NCBI RefSeq assembly: GCF_003762925.1
Contig: NZ_RJUK01000001.1
Location: forward strand, 2,170,001-2,234,000
Source of the DNA: Marinimicrobium koreense
GTDB lineage: Bacteria > Pseudomonadota > Gammaproteobacteria > Pseudomonadales > Cellvibrionaceae
Direction: 5' to 3'
Length of the DNA: 64,000 nt
The notes under the pieces are model-generated. The model saw only the letters and a program-made list of their open reading frames with translations, did no database searches and was not told where the DNA came from. Below are positions 9,774 to 19,306 of the stretch, piece by piece; positions within the stretch are counted from its first letter, which is position 1; every line of letters begins with the position of its first letter. The position numbers were made by a program, and so were the translations under genes.

Positions 9774-12389
9774 TCAGCCGGTGTTGCGCATGCCCGCGGC
9801 GATACCCGCCATGGTCACCTTGAGCGCCTTTTCCAGCTCTGGACTGATTTCCTTGCCGCTGCGATAGCGCTTGAGCAATTCAACCTGCAGATAGCTCAGC
9901 GGGTCCATGTAGGGTTTGCGTACCCGCAGGGCGCGCTGCAACATGGGCTCCTCGCTCAACAGCTCGTCCTGATGCTTGATCCGGTTGATCAGCACTTCCA
10001 GCGCACTCAGGTCCGCCCGCAGTTGCTGCCCCAGGCCGTGCAACTCGGAGGGCACCAGCTCTTTTTCGTAATAGCTGCAGATCGGCAGATCGGCCTTGCC
10101 CACCACCATTTCCAGCAGGTCCAGGAAACTGGAGAAGAACGACCAGTTTTCCAGCATATCCACCAGAGTGGATGGCGCATTCTCCAATGCGTATTCCAGC
10201 GCCTGGCGGGTACCGAGCCAGGAGGGCAGGTTCAGGCGCACCTGCATCCAGGCAAACACCCAGGGGATGGCCCGCAGGCTGTCCACCCCACCGGTGGCCT
10301 TGCGCTTGGCCGGGCGACTGCCCAGGGCCAGCAGGTTCAACTCCTGCTCCGGCGTCAGGCTGCGGAAATAGGGCACGAACTTCGGGTGGCCGCGCACCAC
10401 ATTGCGGTAGGCCTCCAGGCTGCTTTGAGCCATGCGCTCGATCAGGTCCCGCCACTCCTGGGACGGCCCCTTGTGCGGCATCAGGGTTGCCCGAAGAGTG
10501 GCCGACACATAGGTGGAGAAACTGCTGAACGCCACGCGGGACTGGCCGAACTTGTAGCGGATCATTTCGCCCTGTTCGGTCACCCGGATCTGCCCTTTCA
10601 CCGAGCCCGGTGGCTGGGAGGCCATGGCCTTCTCCACCGGGCCGCCACCGCGACCGACGGTGCCGCCGCGGCCGTGGAACAGAACCAGCTTGACGTTCTG
10701 TTGCTCGGCAATGTTTACCAGCTTTTCCTGCGCCTTGTACTGGGCCCAGGTCGCGGCGAACTTGCCGGCGTCCTTGGCGGAGTCGGAGTAGCCGATCATC
10801 ACAGTCTGGCGGGCGCCGGTGTATTCCTGGTACCAGGGAATCTGCCACAGCCGACCCATCACCTCCGGCGCCCGATCCAGGTCGTCCAGGGTTTCAAACA
10901 GGGGCACGATGGGCATATTCCAGGTCATGCCGCATTCGCGCAGCAGCAACGCCACCACCATCACGTCCGACGGTTGCTGGGCCATGGAAATCACGTAGTG
11001 GGACAGGGTCTCCCGGGGTTCCTGAGCGATCACCTTGCAGGTGGCCAGCACCTCTTCGGTTTCCTCGCTCATGGGCCAGTGCGCCGGCAACAGTGGGCGC
11101 TTGTTGTTGAGCTGCTCGAGCAGAAATTCCTGCCGCTGCTCTTCGCTCCACTCCAGGTAGCTGCCCAGCTCCAGATACTGGGTCAGCTCGTCCATCGCCT
11201 TCACGTGGCGCTCGCCATCCTGCCGGATATCCAGCGGCACCAGGTTGATACCAAAGCTCTGCACCCGGCGGATGTTGTCCAGTACCGGGCCGTTGGCGAT
11301 GTGCGGGAAGCCCACCTCGCGCAGCGACTCGAAGCACATCAGCAGGGGCTCGAGCAGGTCTTTGCGCTCGGTGATCACCGCATCGTTCCACTCGGGAGAG
11401 CGGCCCTCCAGACGCGCCTCGGTCCACTCCAGAGTGGCCTGCAGACGCTGGCGCAACTCACCGAGCAGATCCCGATACGGCGTGACACTGCCCGGGAAGC
11501 GGGCACTCAGTTCGGCACCGGCCTCGTGCATGCTCAAATCGTTGCTCAGGCTCTGAATATCCTTCAGGTACAGGTCCGCGGCCATCCAGCGGCCGAGCAA
11601 AAGGACTTCGCGGGTCACGCGGTGGGTCACATTGGGGTTGCCGTCCCGGTCGCCGCCCATCCAGGAGTAAAAGCTGAACGGCTGCAGGTCGACCGGCAGG
11701 CAGTGGTCGAGATGACGGCAGCAGAGCCGGTCCAGGTGACGAATGAAGTCCGGCACCGCCTGCCACAGGCTGTTCTCGATAACCGCAAAGCCCCACTTGG
11801 CCTCATCCACCGCTGTGGGCCGCTCAGAGCGGATTTCATCGGTGCTCCAGATCTCTTCCACCAGCCGGTGCAGCCGGCCGCGGTGCTTGTCCTGCTCGTA
11901 GGTCAGCAGGTTGCCGCGCTGGCGGTCGCTCAGGGTGTGAACAATCTGGTCGTATTTGCGGATCAGGGTGCGCCGGGTCACTTCCGTGGGGTGCGCGGTG
12001 AGCACCAACTGGATATTCAGATCGCCGATGACTTCACTCAGGCGCTCCTGCCCGTAGGTGTCTTTCAGCTCGAGCAGCAGACTCTTCAGGCCGTCGTCGG
12101 GCTCCGCTTCGGCACTGGCGGAATACTCCTGATCGGCGATGTTGGCCAGATTCAGAAACTGATTGAAGGCGCGCACAATCGGCAGAATATCCCGATCGTT
12201 CAGCTCGCCCAGCCGCTCCACCAGAGGCGTGGAGTCCTCCTCTTCGGATTGTTGGATGGCTTTGCCCAGTTGGCGGATGTCTTCGATTTTCTGGAACAGG
12301 TCGTCGCCTTCGTGGTCGCGAACTGTATCTCCCAGTAATTCGCCCAACAGCCGAACATTTTCCCGTAAAGTCTCGGGCAGGGTTTCCAT
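9774..12389 (-). CDS. ppc: Phosphoenolpyruvate carboxylase
   Basis: An 871-aa enzyme that fixes bicarbonate onto PEP to give oxaloacetate, replenishing the TCA cycle. Catalytic and binding motifs are all present: VLTAHPTEVTRRT (catalytic His), GGDRDGNPNV, GYSDSAKDAGK, FHGRGGTVGRGGGP, and the C-terminal AGIAAGMRNTG where allosteric aspartate and malate bind. Normal length for the bacterial family. Monocistronic in appearance; the 380-nt region upstream (12390-12769) is shared with the divergent DISM/GGDEF gene. Bicarbonate is its substrate, which is of interest given the dabAB genes at 44-48 kb. Confidence 0.97.
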   Translation of the reverse strand: METLPETLRENVRLLGELLGDTVRDHEGDDLFQKIEDIRQLGKAIQQSEEEDSTPLVERLGELNDRDILPIVRAFNQFLNLANIADQEYSASAEAEPDDGLKSLLLELKDTYGQERLSEVIGDLNIQLVLTAHPTEVTRRTLIRKYDQIVHTLSDRQRGNLLTYEQDKHRGRLHRLVEEIWSTDEIRSERPTAVDEAKWGFAVIENSLWQAVPDFIRHLDRLCCRHLDHCLPVDLQPFSFYSWMGGDRDGNPNVTHRVTREVLLLGRWMAADLYLKDIQSLSNDLSMHEAGAELSARFPGSVTPYRDLLGELRQRLQATLEWTEARLEGRSPEWNDAVITERKDLLEPLLMCFESLREVGFPHIANGPVLDNIRRVQSFGINLVPLDIRQDGERHVKAMDELTQYLELGSYLEWSEEQRQEFLLEQLNNKRPLLPAHWPMSEETEEVLATCKVIAQEPRETLSHYVISMAQQPSDVMVVALLLRECGMTWNMPIVPLFETLDDLDRAPEVMGRLWQIPWYQEYTGARQTVMIGYSDSAKDAGKFAATWAQYKAQEKLVNIAEQQNVKLVLFHGRGGTVGRGGGPVEKAMASQPPGSVKGQIRVTEQGEMIRYKFGQSRVAFSSFSTYVSATLRATLMPHKGPSQEWRDLIERMAQSSLEAYRNVVRGHPKFVPYFRSLTPEQELNLLALGSRPAKRKATGGVDSLRAIPWVFAWMQVRLNLPSWLGTRQALEYALENAPSTLVDMLENWSFFSSFLDLLEMVVGKADLPICSYYEKELVPSELHGLGQQLRADLSALEVLINRIKHQDELLSEEPMLQRALRVRKPYMDPLSYLQVELLKRYRSGKEISPELEKALKVTMAGIAAGMRNTG

Positions 12390-12769
12390 AAAGCTACCTC
12401 CAAATGGTCAGTTAGCGGGCCATTCTAACGTAATCTTGCGAAGTGAGCAGCGCCACACAAGATATCCACAGGCCAGGCGCTATCCACAGAATCTGTGCAA
12501 AAGGGTGTGAATGAATGCTGGGTAACTGACGCAGACCACGACCACTGAGGGGTTCAGCGATGGCGTTCAGTTTCTGCACAGGGCTCATAACCCTTGCTAT
12601 TTTGCCCCAAGACATGAAAAATGCGCCATCCAGGCGAGCAGCTCACAGGCGCTCTCCTATGGGCCCGGATGCCTAATCCATTTGCCAGGGCGCCAATTCT
12701 GGCCAATGCTTGTTACAGTGGTCCCGACCTCCACCCATCCGAGCCACCGATTATCACGAGGACGTCTGC
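12390..12769. other. Divergent intergenic region ppc / DISM-GGDEF gene
   Basis: No supported gene. The minus-strand open frame at 12412-12615 has no family features. It contains two direct copies of TATCCACAG (12463-12471 and 12481-12489) with an 18-bp period, each one mismatch from a DnaA box (TTATCCACA). No confident promoter hexamers could be assigned. Confidence 0.5.
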
Positions 12770-14827
12770 TTGCTGAGAGTGTCATTTGTTGTCGGGCTTT
12801 GTCTCAGCCTGCTCATGCTATGGACGCCACTGGCCGCCGCCGAGCCCCGCAGTCCTCTGCAACAGACCGGCCGCTGGATCGATTTACCCCCCGACAGTGA
12901 CGTCTCACGAGCCGCACCACTCCGCCATCAACTGAACACGGTTTCCGTCCAACCCGCCGGCGGCGGTGTCCTCTGGTACGAACTGGAAGTGACTCTGGAT
13001 GAGCCAGCAGAGCTGGTACTGGATTTCGCGAGCTCATCCACCCTCAATGAGTTTGTGCACCGCATCTACGACGGCGACAACCGCCTGCTCCTGACGCTCA
13101 GCGGTGGCCTGCAACAGGACCAGGATTACCAGTACTTCCTGCGCCACGGCCGATCGCTGAATCTGCCCGCAGGAGAGTACCGGATTCTCACCCGGATGGA
13201 GAGCCCGTTCTACCTGGCCCTGCCAGAGCCCCACCTGTTTGACCGTCAAGACTACGAGCGCCGCATTCCTCTGACCCAAAGCCTGACCCTGGTCGGCCTG
13301 GGTATTTTTTTCGCCCTGATGTTCTATTACGCCGTCATGGCGGTGTGGCGACAATCCCGCACAGACCTGCTGTACGCCCTGTTCATCCTCGGCAACCTGC
13401 TTTACAACGGCGCCGCCCTGTTGGTGTACAGCCAGTTGTTCGGCTGGACCTGGTTCTACCTGATCAGCACCCCCATTCTGTTTTCAAACGTCGTCTATAT
13501 CGGGTTTGTCATGCGCCTGTTGCGCATTAGCCGAGACACCCACCCGGCGCTGTTCTGGCTGGGCATGACGGCGATCGGGGTGCTGGTCAGCTTCTGGCCC
13601 CTGGCGTTGTTCGCGCCCAACTGGTCGCTTGAATTCTGTCGGGTCGGCGTTGCGATTTTTGCGCTGTACGGGCTGACCTGCGGCGTGGCTCGCAGCCTTC
13701 AGGGGAGCAAGGTGGCCCGACTGTACCTGTTTGCCAACGCCGCCTTTGCGGTGCCGGCGCTACTGGCCATCTCCATGAAGAGCACCAGCAACCCGATCTT
13801 TCTGGTCGAGCACCTGGGCATGGTGGCGGTGTTGATCGAGGTACTGCTGCTCGCCCAGGTGGTCAGCTATCAGATCGGCCAGGTGTATAAGGCCCGGGCC
13901 GAGGGTGAGGCGACGTTGGAGCGGATTCAGCTGCTGGACAACCTGACAGCCCAAGCTCCGGGAGTCATATACCAGTTCGAAATGGCCCCGGACGGTCGCT
14001 TTCGTATGCCCTTTTCCAGTCGGCGTATTGAAGAGTACCTTGAAGTCACACCCACAGAGGCCAGCGAGGATATCCAATCTGTCTTCGATCGGGTACACCC
14101 GGAAGATTACAACGACCTGTTTGCCTCGATTATCCAATCCGCTCGCCACCTTACCACCTGGCATACCGAGTTCCGTGTGATACTGCCCGTTCAGGGAATG
14201 CACTGGCTTGAAGGGAATGCCCAGCCGGAACGGCTGGAGGACGGCACCACCCGGTGGTATGGGTTTATCAGCGATGTGACCGAGCGCAAACAGATTGAAG
14301 ATCACATGCGCCACATGGCGCAGCACGACCCTCTCACCAACCTGCCCAATCGGGCCCTGTTCGCCGACCGGCTGGAACAGGCGCTGCGCAGCGCCCAACG
14401 CCACCGCACGCAACTGGCCCTGATGTTCATCGATCTGGATGATTTCAAAGTGGTGAACGATCACTATGGTCATGAGCTGGGTGACGAGTTGCTCAAGCAA
14501 GTGTCCCAGGCCATGACCGTCAATTTGCGTGCAGCGGACACCGTCGCCCGCATGGGCGGCGACGAGTTTGTGGTCCTGCTGGACGACATAACCGGCCCCG
14601 AGGAAGCCCACACGGTGGCAGAGAAAATCCGTCACGCCTGTGCCCAGGCGTTTCAGATCCGGCAGATCCCAATGCACATCGCCACCAGTATTGGCCTTGC
14701 GCTATACCCGCACGACGCCCTCACCGACGCCGACCTGATTCGCGCCGCTGACCAGGCGATGTACCGGGCCAAGGAAGCCGGCGGCAATCAGATCCGCGCG
14801 GCCTCCGAGAAATATCCCCTGGCATAA
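12770..14827 (+). CDS. 7TMR-DISM sensor diguanylate cyclase with PAS domain
   Basis: About 685 aa. A signal peptide (LLMLWTPLAAAEP) is followed by an extracellular 7TMR-DISM sensory domain (about 30-180), seven membrane helices (about 185-390), a PAS domain (about 410-535) and a GGDEF domain starting DPLTNLPNRALF. The signature GGDEF is intact (ARMGGDEFVVLLDD), and RAAD five residues upstream is an RxxD inhibitory site, so an active, product-inhibited diguanylate cyclase is expected. I favour the TTG at 12770 because an ACGAGGA ribosome site lies 7 nt before it and the signal peptide follows directly. An ATG at 12710 would add 20 unlikely residues. Confidence 0.88.
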   Translation: MLRVSFVVGLCLSLLMLWTPLAAAEPRSPLQQTGRWIDLPPDSDVSRAAPLRHQLNTVSVQPAGGGVLWYELEVTLDEPAELVLDFASSSTLNEFVHRIYDGDNRLLLTLSGGLQQDQDYQYFLRHGRSLNLPAGEYRILTRMESPFYLALPEPHLFDRQDYERRIPLTQSLTLVGLGIFFALMFYYAVMAVWRQSRTDLLYALFILGNLLYNGAALLVYSQLFGWTWFYLISTPILFSNVVYIGFVMRLLRISRDTHPALFWLGMTAIGVLVSFWPLALFAPNWSLEFCRVGVAIFALYGLTCGVARSLQGSKVARLYLFANAAFAVPALLAISMKSTSNPIFLVEHLGMVAVLIEVLLLAQVVSYQIGQVYKARAEGEATLERIQLLDNLTAQAPGVIYQFEMAPDGRFRMPFSSRRIEEYLEVTPTEASEDIQSVFDRVHPEDYNDLFASIIQSARHLTTWHTEFRVILPVQGMHWLEGNAQPERLEDGTTRWYGFISDVTERKQIEDHMRHMAQHDPLTNLPNRALFADRLEQALRSAQRHRTQLALMFIDLDDFKVVNDHYGHELGDELLKQVSQAMTVNLRAADTVARMGGDEFVVLLDDITGPEEAHTVAEKIRHACAQAFQIRQIPMHIATSIGLALYPHDALTDADLIRAADQAMYRAKEAGGNQIRAASEKYPLA

Positions 14828-14929
14828 GCCTCAACCTGCGCCGCGCTCCGTATAGACGTCCTATGGGCAGGCCATCGAGTGCCTGTTATCATCCGGCACA
14901 ACACGCCATTATCCGACCTGAGCCAAACC

Positions 14930-15994
14930 ATGACACTGCTGATAGTCTACGTTCTGATCGCCCTGGGTATCTCGTTTCTATGCTCGGTGGCCGAAGCGGT
15001 ACTGCTCAGCGTAACCACGGCCTACACCAGCCTGAAGCAGCAGGAGGGTAAGCGCTCCGGCCTGCTGTTGGCGGAGCTGAAAGCCACCATCGACCGCCCT
15101 CTGGCCGCCATTCTGACCCTTAACACCATCGCTCACACCGCTGGCGCCGCTGGGGCCGGTGCCCAGGCGACGGTCGTATTTGGTAGCGCCTATCTGGGCC
15201 TGTTCTCGGCGGTACTGACTCTGCTGATTCTGGTGTTGTCGGAAATCGTCCCCAAAACACTGGGCGCCTATTACTGGCGTTCACTCGCCCCCATGACGGC
15301 CTACGGCCTGCACTACCTGATCATTGTCCTCTACCCGTTTATCAAGATGTCCGAGTTCATTACCCGCCTGATCACCCGCGGTGGCAGTCAGTCATCCGGG
15401 CTCGATCGGCACGAGCTGACGGTCATGGCCGATCTCAGCTCAGAGGAGGGCCATTTGGACGAGCGCGAGTCGGGTATCCTCAAAAATCTGCTCCTGCTGC
15501 GCCACACGCCCATCAAGGATGCCATGACGCCGCGCACCGTTCTGTTCTCGGCGGACGAGGAGCAGAGCATTCACGACTTTCTGACCAGTCACCACTCGGT
15601 GCCCTTTTCCCGTATTCCGGTGTATGCCGGTGATCCGGACAATATCAACGGGATCGTGCTGCTGGATGACCTGCTATTGGCAGAGGCCCGGGGCGAAGGC
15701 GATCAGCTCTTGCGGCGTCACCGTCGTGCCATTCCCGCGCTACTCGACAGCATGCCGCTGACCCAGGCCCTTGAGGAGTTTCTGCGCGAGCAGACGCACA
15801 TCATTCTGGTAGTGACGGAATACGGTTCGGTGGTGGGCATCATCACCCTTGAAGACGTGCTGGAAGCGCTACTCGGACTGGAAATCGTAGACGAGAAAGA
15901 CAAAACCCGGGATATGCAGGAACTGGCCCGACGTCGCTGGCGCCGTCAGGCAGCCCGCCTGGGCGTGTCTACCACGCCAGACGACAATGAGTAA
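14930..15994 (+). CDS. CNNM/DUF21 and CBS-pair membrane protein (CorC/HlyC-like)
   Basis: 354 aa. An N-terminal DUF21/CNNM membrane domain (about 1-165) with small-residue-rich helices (NTIAHTAGAAGAGAQA) and the conserved LSEIVPKTLGA is followed by two CBS motifs (about 195-330; MTPRTVLFSA, VTEYGSVVGIITLEDVLEALLG). Relatives are implicated in Mg2+/Na+ transport and regulation. The C-terminal CorC_HlyC domain common in longer homologues is missing, leaving a short basic tail, as in the YfjD-lacking subtype. ATG 14930 is preferred over an upstream in-frame ATG at 14879 because the first membrane helix starts there. Confidence 0.87.
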   Translation: MTLLIVYVLIALGISFLCSVAEAVLLSVTTAYTSLKQQEGKRSGLLLAELKATIDRPLAAILTLNTIAHTAGAAGAGAQATVVFGSAYLGLFSAVLTLLILVLSEIVPKTLGAYYWRSLAPMTAYGLHYLIIVLYPFIKMSEFITRLITRGGSQSSGLDRHELTVMADLSSEEGHLDERESGILKNLLLLRHTPIKDAMTPRTVLFSADEEQSIHDFLTSHHSVPFSRIPVYAGDPDNINGIVLLDDLLLAEARGEGDQLLRRHRRAIPALLDSMPLTQALEEFLREQTHIILVVTEYGSVVGIITLEDVLEALLGLEIVDEKDKTRDMQELARRRWRRQAARLGVSTTPDDNE

Positions 15995-16000
15995 TAGGCC

Positions 16001-16375
16001 TCACCAATCCAGGTAGACGTCCTTGGGATCAAATTTGTAGCTGACCGGAAACTGCTCGTGTGCGTCCCGCAGGGCATTGATACACCGCTGAGCCTCCAGG
16101 CACCACACGGGATGAACATCGTCACTCACCCGGTAACCCTGAGTTCGCAAAGCTGCGGCTATCGCCCGCCGGGCGCCATTGGCCTGATCCAGACAGTGAT
16201 AGGGGCCCTGCTGCTGGGTTCTGGCTGGCCGGCGATGGTCCCCGGCAAAGGCAAACAGCGTGTAATGTCTCTGCTCATCCTGGCGTAGATGCATTTCCAC
16301 CCGTTCGTGATCGCCTCGGGTCATGACCAGGGGCTGGTCGTTGGCGGTAATCGACTCGTCGTAAATAATCTGCAT
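16001..16375 (-). CDS. Hypothetical protein
   Basis: A 124-aa soluble protein not recognised with confidence. It shows a beta-rich N-terminal half (VEMHLRQDEQRHYTLFAFAG), a central conserved-looking block YHCLDQANGARRAIAAALRTQGY, and WCLEAQRCINALRD near the C-terminus. The pattern loosely recalls small Pseudomonas conserved proteins, but I cannot name a family. Its reading frame and codon use fit the neighbours. Convergent with the CNNM/CBS gene, 6 nt after that stop. Confidence 0.6.
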   Translation of the reverse strand: MQIIYDESITANDQPLVMTRGDHERVEMHLRQDEQRHYTLFAFAGDHRRPARTQQQGPYHCLDQANGARRAIAAALRTQGYRVSDDVHPVWCLEAQRCINALRDAHEQFPVSYKFDPKDVYLDW

Positions 16376-16466
16376 GACGGCCTACCTCACTGAATTGTCG
16401 TTGTGAGGGTGTCGTCCCGTCTGCACGCGCTTTTGTTTGTCTCAACGTGCAGCCCACAGGGAACTA

Positions 16467-16542
16467 CCGGCACCTACTATTAAGCGTATCAGGTGCCGGC
16501 CGGTTCACAAGCTAATGTCGTCATAGTATGACGCTATGATGA
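16467..16542. other. Two inverted repeats between the hypothetical gene and epmA
   Basis: CCGGCACCT (16467-16475) and AGGTGCCGG (16491-16499) form a perfect 9-bp stem with a 15-nt loop. Just right, GTCATAG and CTATGATGAC (16518-16542) form another imperfect stem. Both lie downstream of epmA on the minus strand and upstream of the hypothetical gene, and may terminate epmA or serve as operators. Confidence 0.4.
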
Positions 16543-16554
16543 CAGCCCCCTGCG

Positions 16555-17502
16555 TTACAGACGATCGACGTCGAAGGCCAGGACGTCGGCAATATGGGAC
16601 GCGCCGCTCAAGCACATCAGCAACCGATCCACCCCCAGAGCCACACCGGCGCTGTCCGGCAGGCCGGCAGCCATGGCGGCGAGCAGTTTGTCGTCCGAGG
16701 GGTAGACCGGTAAATCCAGGGCACGGCGCTTTTGCTGGTCGGCGAGGAAGCGACCGCGCAACTCGTCGGCATCGGTCAGCTCCCAATACCCATTGGCCAA
16801 CTCCATCCCGCCGATAAACGCTTCAAAACGCCGGGCCACGGTCTGCCCTTGCTCGTCGGTCGCCAGGCGGGCCAGGGCGGCCTGACTGGCGGGATAGTCG
16901 TACACAAAGGTCAGGCCGTCACCGAGGGAGGCCTCCAGCTCATGGGTCACCAGCAGGTCGAGCCAGAAGTCCCGATCCTCGTCCTCCGCCTCGATATTGA
17001 TCCGCGCTTTTGCCAGCGCCGCCAGCTCCGCCACCGAGGCAGTGTGCGGATCGATCTGCAGGTGCCGCTCAAACCACTGGCGATAGCTCAGGTAAGTCAC
17101 TTCCAGGCCTGGCATCAGTAACTCGATGAGTGCCTGAACTTCCCCCATCAGCGCCCGGTCATCCCACCCGGTGCGATACCACTCAAGCAGAGTGAACTCC
17201 GGGTTGTGTTTGCGCCCCCGCTCACCGTTGCGAAACACTTTGCCCAGGGCGTAGATCGGCCCCGCACCCGCCGCCAGCAGGCGCTTCATGGCAAATTCCG
17301 GTGAGGTCTGCAGATAATAGGTACGGCCCGCGCACTGAGCGGTGACCGAGCCGATAAACGGGTCGGTCACCGCCGCGGCGCCCATCACCGGCGCTTCAAT
17401 TTCCAGCACCTCGCGCTCGGCAAAAAATTGCCGGATACGCTGGTACACACTCGCACGCAGATGCACAAGCTCCAGTGAGGCGGAAGGTTGCCAATCAGTC
17501 AT
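16555..17502 (-). CDS. epmA: EF-P--(R)-beta-lysine ligase EpmA (GenX/PoxA)
   Basis: A 315-aa class II lysyl-tRNA-synthetase paralogue lacking the anticodon-binding domain; it attaches (R)-beta-lysine to EF-P. Class II motifs are visible: IEAPVMGAAAVTDPFIG, FRNGERGRKHNPEFTLLEWYR (motif 2) and ALGVDRLLMCLSG (motif 3). The gene is adjacent to efp, its substrate, and to epmB, which makes the beta-lysine, so the modification set is contiguous. I take ATG 17502, giving MTDWQPSASLE; an upstream in-frame start adds 12 hydrophobic residues with no support. Confidence 0.94.
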   Translation of the reverse strand: MTDWQPSASLELVHLRASVYQRIRQFFAEREVLEIEAPVMGAAAVTDPFIGSVTAQCAGRTYYLQTSPEFAMKRLLAAGAGPIYALGKVFRNGERGRKHNPEFTLLEWYRTGWDDRALMGEVQALIELLMPGLEVTYLSYRQWFERHLQIDPHTASVAELAALAKARINIEAEDEDRDFWLDLLVTHELEASLGDGLTFVYDYPASQAALARLATDEQGQTVARRFEAFIGGMELANGYWELTDADELRGRFLADQQKRRALDLPVYPSDDKLLAAMAAGLPDSAGVALGVDRLLMCLSGASHIADVLAFDVDRL

Positions 17503-17532
17503 GGGCGGAACATCAGGGAGGAGAAAGGAAAG

Positions 17533-17558
17533 CACCACCCGACCGATGTCGGGTGGTG
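17533..17558 (-). terminator. Rho-independent terminator after efp
   Basis: An 11-bp perfect stem, CACCACCCGAC with GTCGGGTGGTG and a 4-nt loop, followed on the minus strand by CTTTCCTTTC. It lies 10 nt past the efp stop and before epmA, so epmA is probably transcribed mostly from elsewhere or by read-through. It overlaps the extra N-terminal codons of the rejected longer epmA start. Confidence 0.75.
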
Positions 17559-17568
17559 AAGGCGGGCA

Positions 17569-18141
17569 TCAGTCTTTGGACGCACGCCCCAGGTATTCGC
17601 CGGTGCGGGTGTCCACACGGACCACATCGCCCACGTTCATGAACAGCGGTACCTTCACCACGGCGCCGGTGCTCAGGGTGGCCGGCTTGGTGCCGCCCTG
17701 GGCGGTGTCGCCCTTCAGGCCCGGATCGGTTTCGGTCACTTCCAGCTCCACGTGGTTGGGCGGGGTCACCGCCAGCGGCGCGCCGTTGAACAGGGTAATC
17801 ACGCACTTGTCCTGCTCTTTGAGCCACTTGGCCGAATCGCCCACGGCGCTCTTGTCCGCCTGGTGTTGCTCAAAGGTGGTCGGCTCCATGAAGTGCCAGA
17901 ACTCACCGTCGTTGTACAGGTATTCCATATCCAGGTCAGTCACATCAGCGCCTTCGAGGTTCTCGCTGCCACGGAAGGTACGCTCCCACACGCGCCCGGT
18001 TTTCAGGTTGCGCAGCTTGACCCGGTTAAAGGCCTGACCCTTGCCCGGCTTGACCAGCTCGTTCTCGACAATGTTACAGGGATCGCCATCGAGCATGACT
18101 TTCAGACCGACGCGGAAATCGTTGATAGAATAGGTGGCCAT
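17569..18141 (-). CDS. efp: Translation elongation factor P
   Basis: A 190-aa protein of three beta-barrel domains that relieves ribosome stalling at polyproline. Lys34 lies in the loop KPGKGQAF, the site beta-lysylated by EpmA. The C-terminus carries the EF-P signature region ([14 protein letters not shown]). Start ATG 18141 is 35 nt from the divergent epmB start, so the promoters overlap. Co-location with epmA and epmB indicates the beta-lysine (enterobacterial) modification route and not the rhamnose (EarP) one. Confidence 0.97.
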   Translation of the reverse strand: MATYSINDFRVGLKVMLDGDPCNIVENELVKPGKGQAFNRVKLRNLKTGRVWERTFRGSENLEGADVTDLDMEYLYNDGEFWHFMEPTTFEQHQADKSAVGDSAKWLKEQDKCVITLFNGAPLAVTPPNHVELEVTETDPGLKGDTAQGGTKPATLSTGAVVKVPLFMNVGDVVRVDTRTGEYLGRASKD

Positions 18142-18176
18142 TACGCCCTCTCGCTTCTCTGGATTAAAAGGCGCAC

Positions 18177-19202
18177 ATGATACATCGAACCGCTGCCACT
18201 TGGCAGGCCCCTGCCGGCAAAAGTACCCCCCGCTGGCAAAACGAGCTCGCAGACCTGATTCGCTCGCCTAAGGAGTTGATCACCCTGCTGGAGCTGGACC
18301 CGGCCCAGTTGCCGGCGGCCCTCGCCGCCAGCCAGGATTTCGCCTTGCGGGTGCCCCGCGCTTTTGTCGAGCGAATGCGCAAAGGTGACCCGGACGACCC
18401 ACTGCTGCGCCAGGTGCTGCCTCTGGGCGAGGAGCTTCAAGCGGCCCCGGGCTACAGCCAGGACCCGCTGGGCGAAGCCGACGCCAACCCCCATCCCGGG
18501 CTGATTCACAAATACCACGGGCGGGTGCTGCTGATCGTCTCCGGCGGCTGCGCGATCAACTGCCGCTACTGCTTTCGTCGCCACTTCCCCTACGCCGACA
18601 ACAACCCCGGCCGGGCCCGCTGGCAGGAGGCGCTGGATTACATTGCCGCCGACCCGAGCATCACCGAAGTAATCTACAGCGGCGGCGACCCCCTCAACGC
18701 CCCGGACCGGCAACTGGCTTGGCTGACCGAGCGGGTGGCGGCCATCCCCCACGTCAAACGCCTGCGGGTCCACTCCCGCCTGCCAATCGTGCTGCCCAAC
18801 CGGATTGACGATGACTGTCTGGACTGGCTCACCGGCCATGGCCTGCAGACCACGCTGGTGATTCACAGCAACCACCCCCGGGAGCTTGACGACAGCGTGG
18901 GGGCCGCACTGGGCCGGCTGCGCCGGGCGGGCATCACCCTACTCAACCAGGCGGTGCTGCTGCGCGGCATCAATGATCAGGCGTCCACGCTGGCCGCGTT
19001 GAGCGAAGGGCTGTTCGACCGGGGCGTCCTGCCCTATTACCTGCACCTGCTCGATCCGGTCGCCGGTGCCCACCACTTTGACGTTCCGGAGGCTGAAGCA
19101 CGTGCTCTGATGGACCACCTGCGCGCCCGACTGCCCGGCTACCTGGTACCCCGGCTGGTGCGGGAAATCGCCGGGGAGCCGAACAAGACCCCCATAGCCT
19201 GA
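18177..19202 (+). CDS. epmB: EF-P (R)-beta-lysine-forming 2,3-aminomutase EpmB (YjeK)
   Basis: A 341-aa radical-SAM enzyme that isomerises (S)-alpha-lysine to (R)-beta-lysine for EF-P. The Fe-S motif CAINCRYCF (CxxxCxxC) is at about residue 120, followed by FRRHFPY, YSGGDPL and the PLP-binding region near the C-terminus. It is shorter than clostridial lysine 2,3-aminomutase, as is usual for EpmB. Divergent from efp with a 35-nt gap. Confidence 0.95.
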   Translation: MIHRTAATWQAPAGKSTPRWQNELADLIRSPKELITLLELDPAQLPAALAASQDFALRVPRAFVERMRKGDPDDPLLRQVLPLGEELQAAPGYSQDPLGEADANPHPGLIHKYHGRVLLIVSGGCAINCRYCFRRHFPYADNNPGRARWQEALDYIAADPSITEVIYSGGDPLNAPDRQLAWLTERVAAIPHVKRLRVHSRLPIVLPNRIDDDCLDWLTGHGLQTTLVIHSNHPRELDDSVGAALGRLRRAGITLLNQAVLLRGINDQASTLAALSEGLFDRGVLPYYLHLLDPVAGAHHFDVPEAEARALMDHLRARLPGYLVPRLVREIAGEPNKTPIA

Positions 19203-19306
19203 ACTGCCCGATCTGCTACCGACGGAGCGATCTGCTATAGTCAGGACAACTCAAGCCGGACCGCCGCCCCCCAGTGCCGCGGCGGCCGCCTCAGACAGGA
19301 TAGTGA

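Noticed and set aside
9972-12338. Very long open frame on the plus strand opposite ppc
   Set aside because: High-GC shadow of ppc; composition shows the His/Gln/Gly-rich pattern of antisense translation and no domain.
12412-12615. Possible 67-aa gene upstream of ppc
   Set aside because: No ribosome site, no family, and the region looks like a divergent promoter segment.
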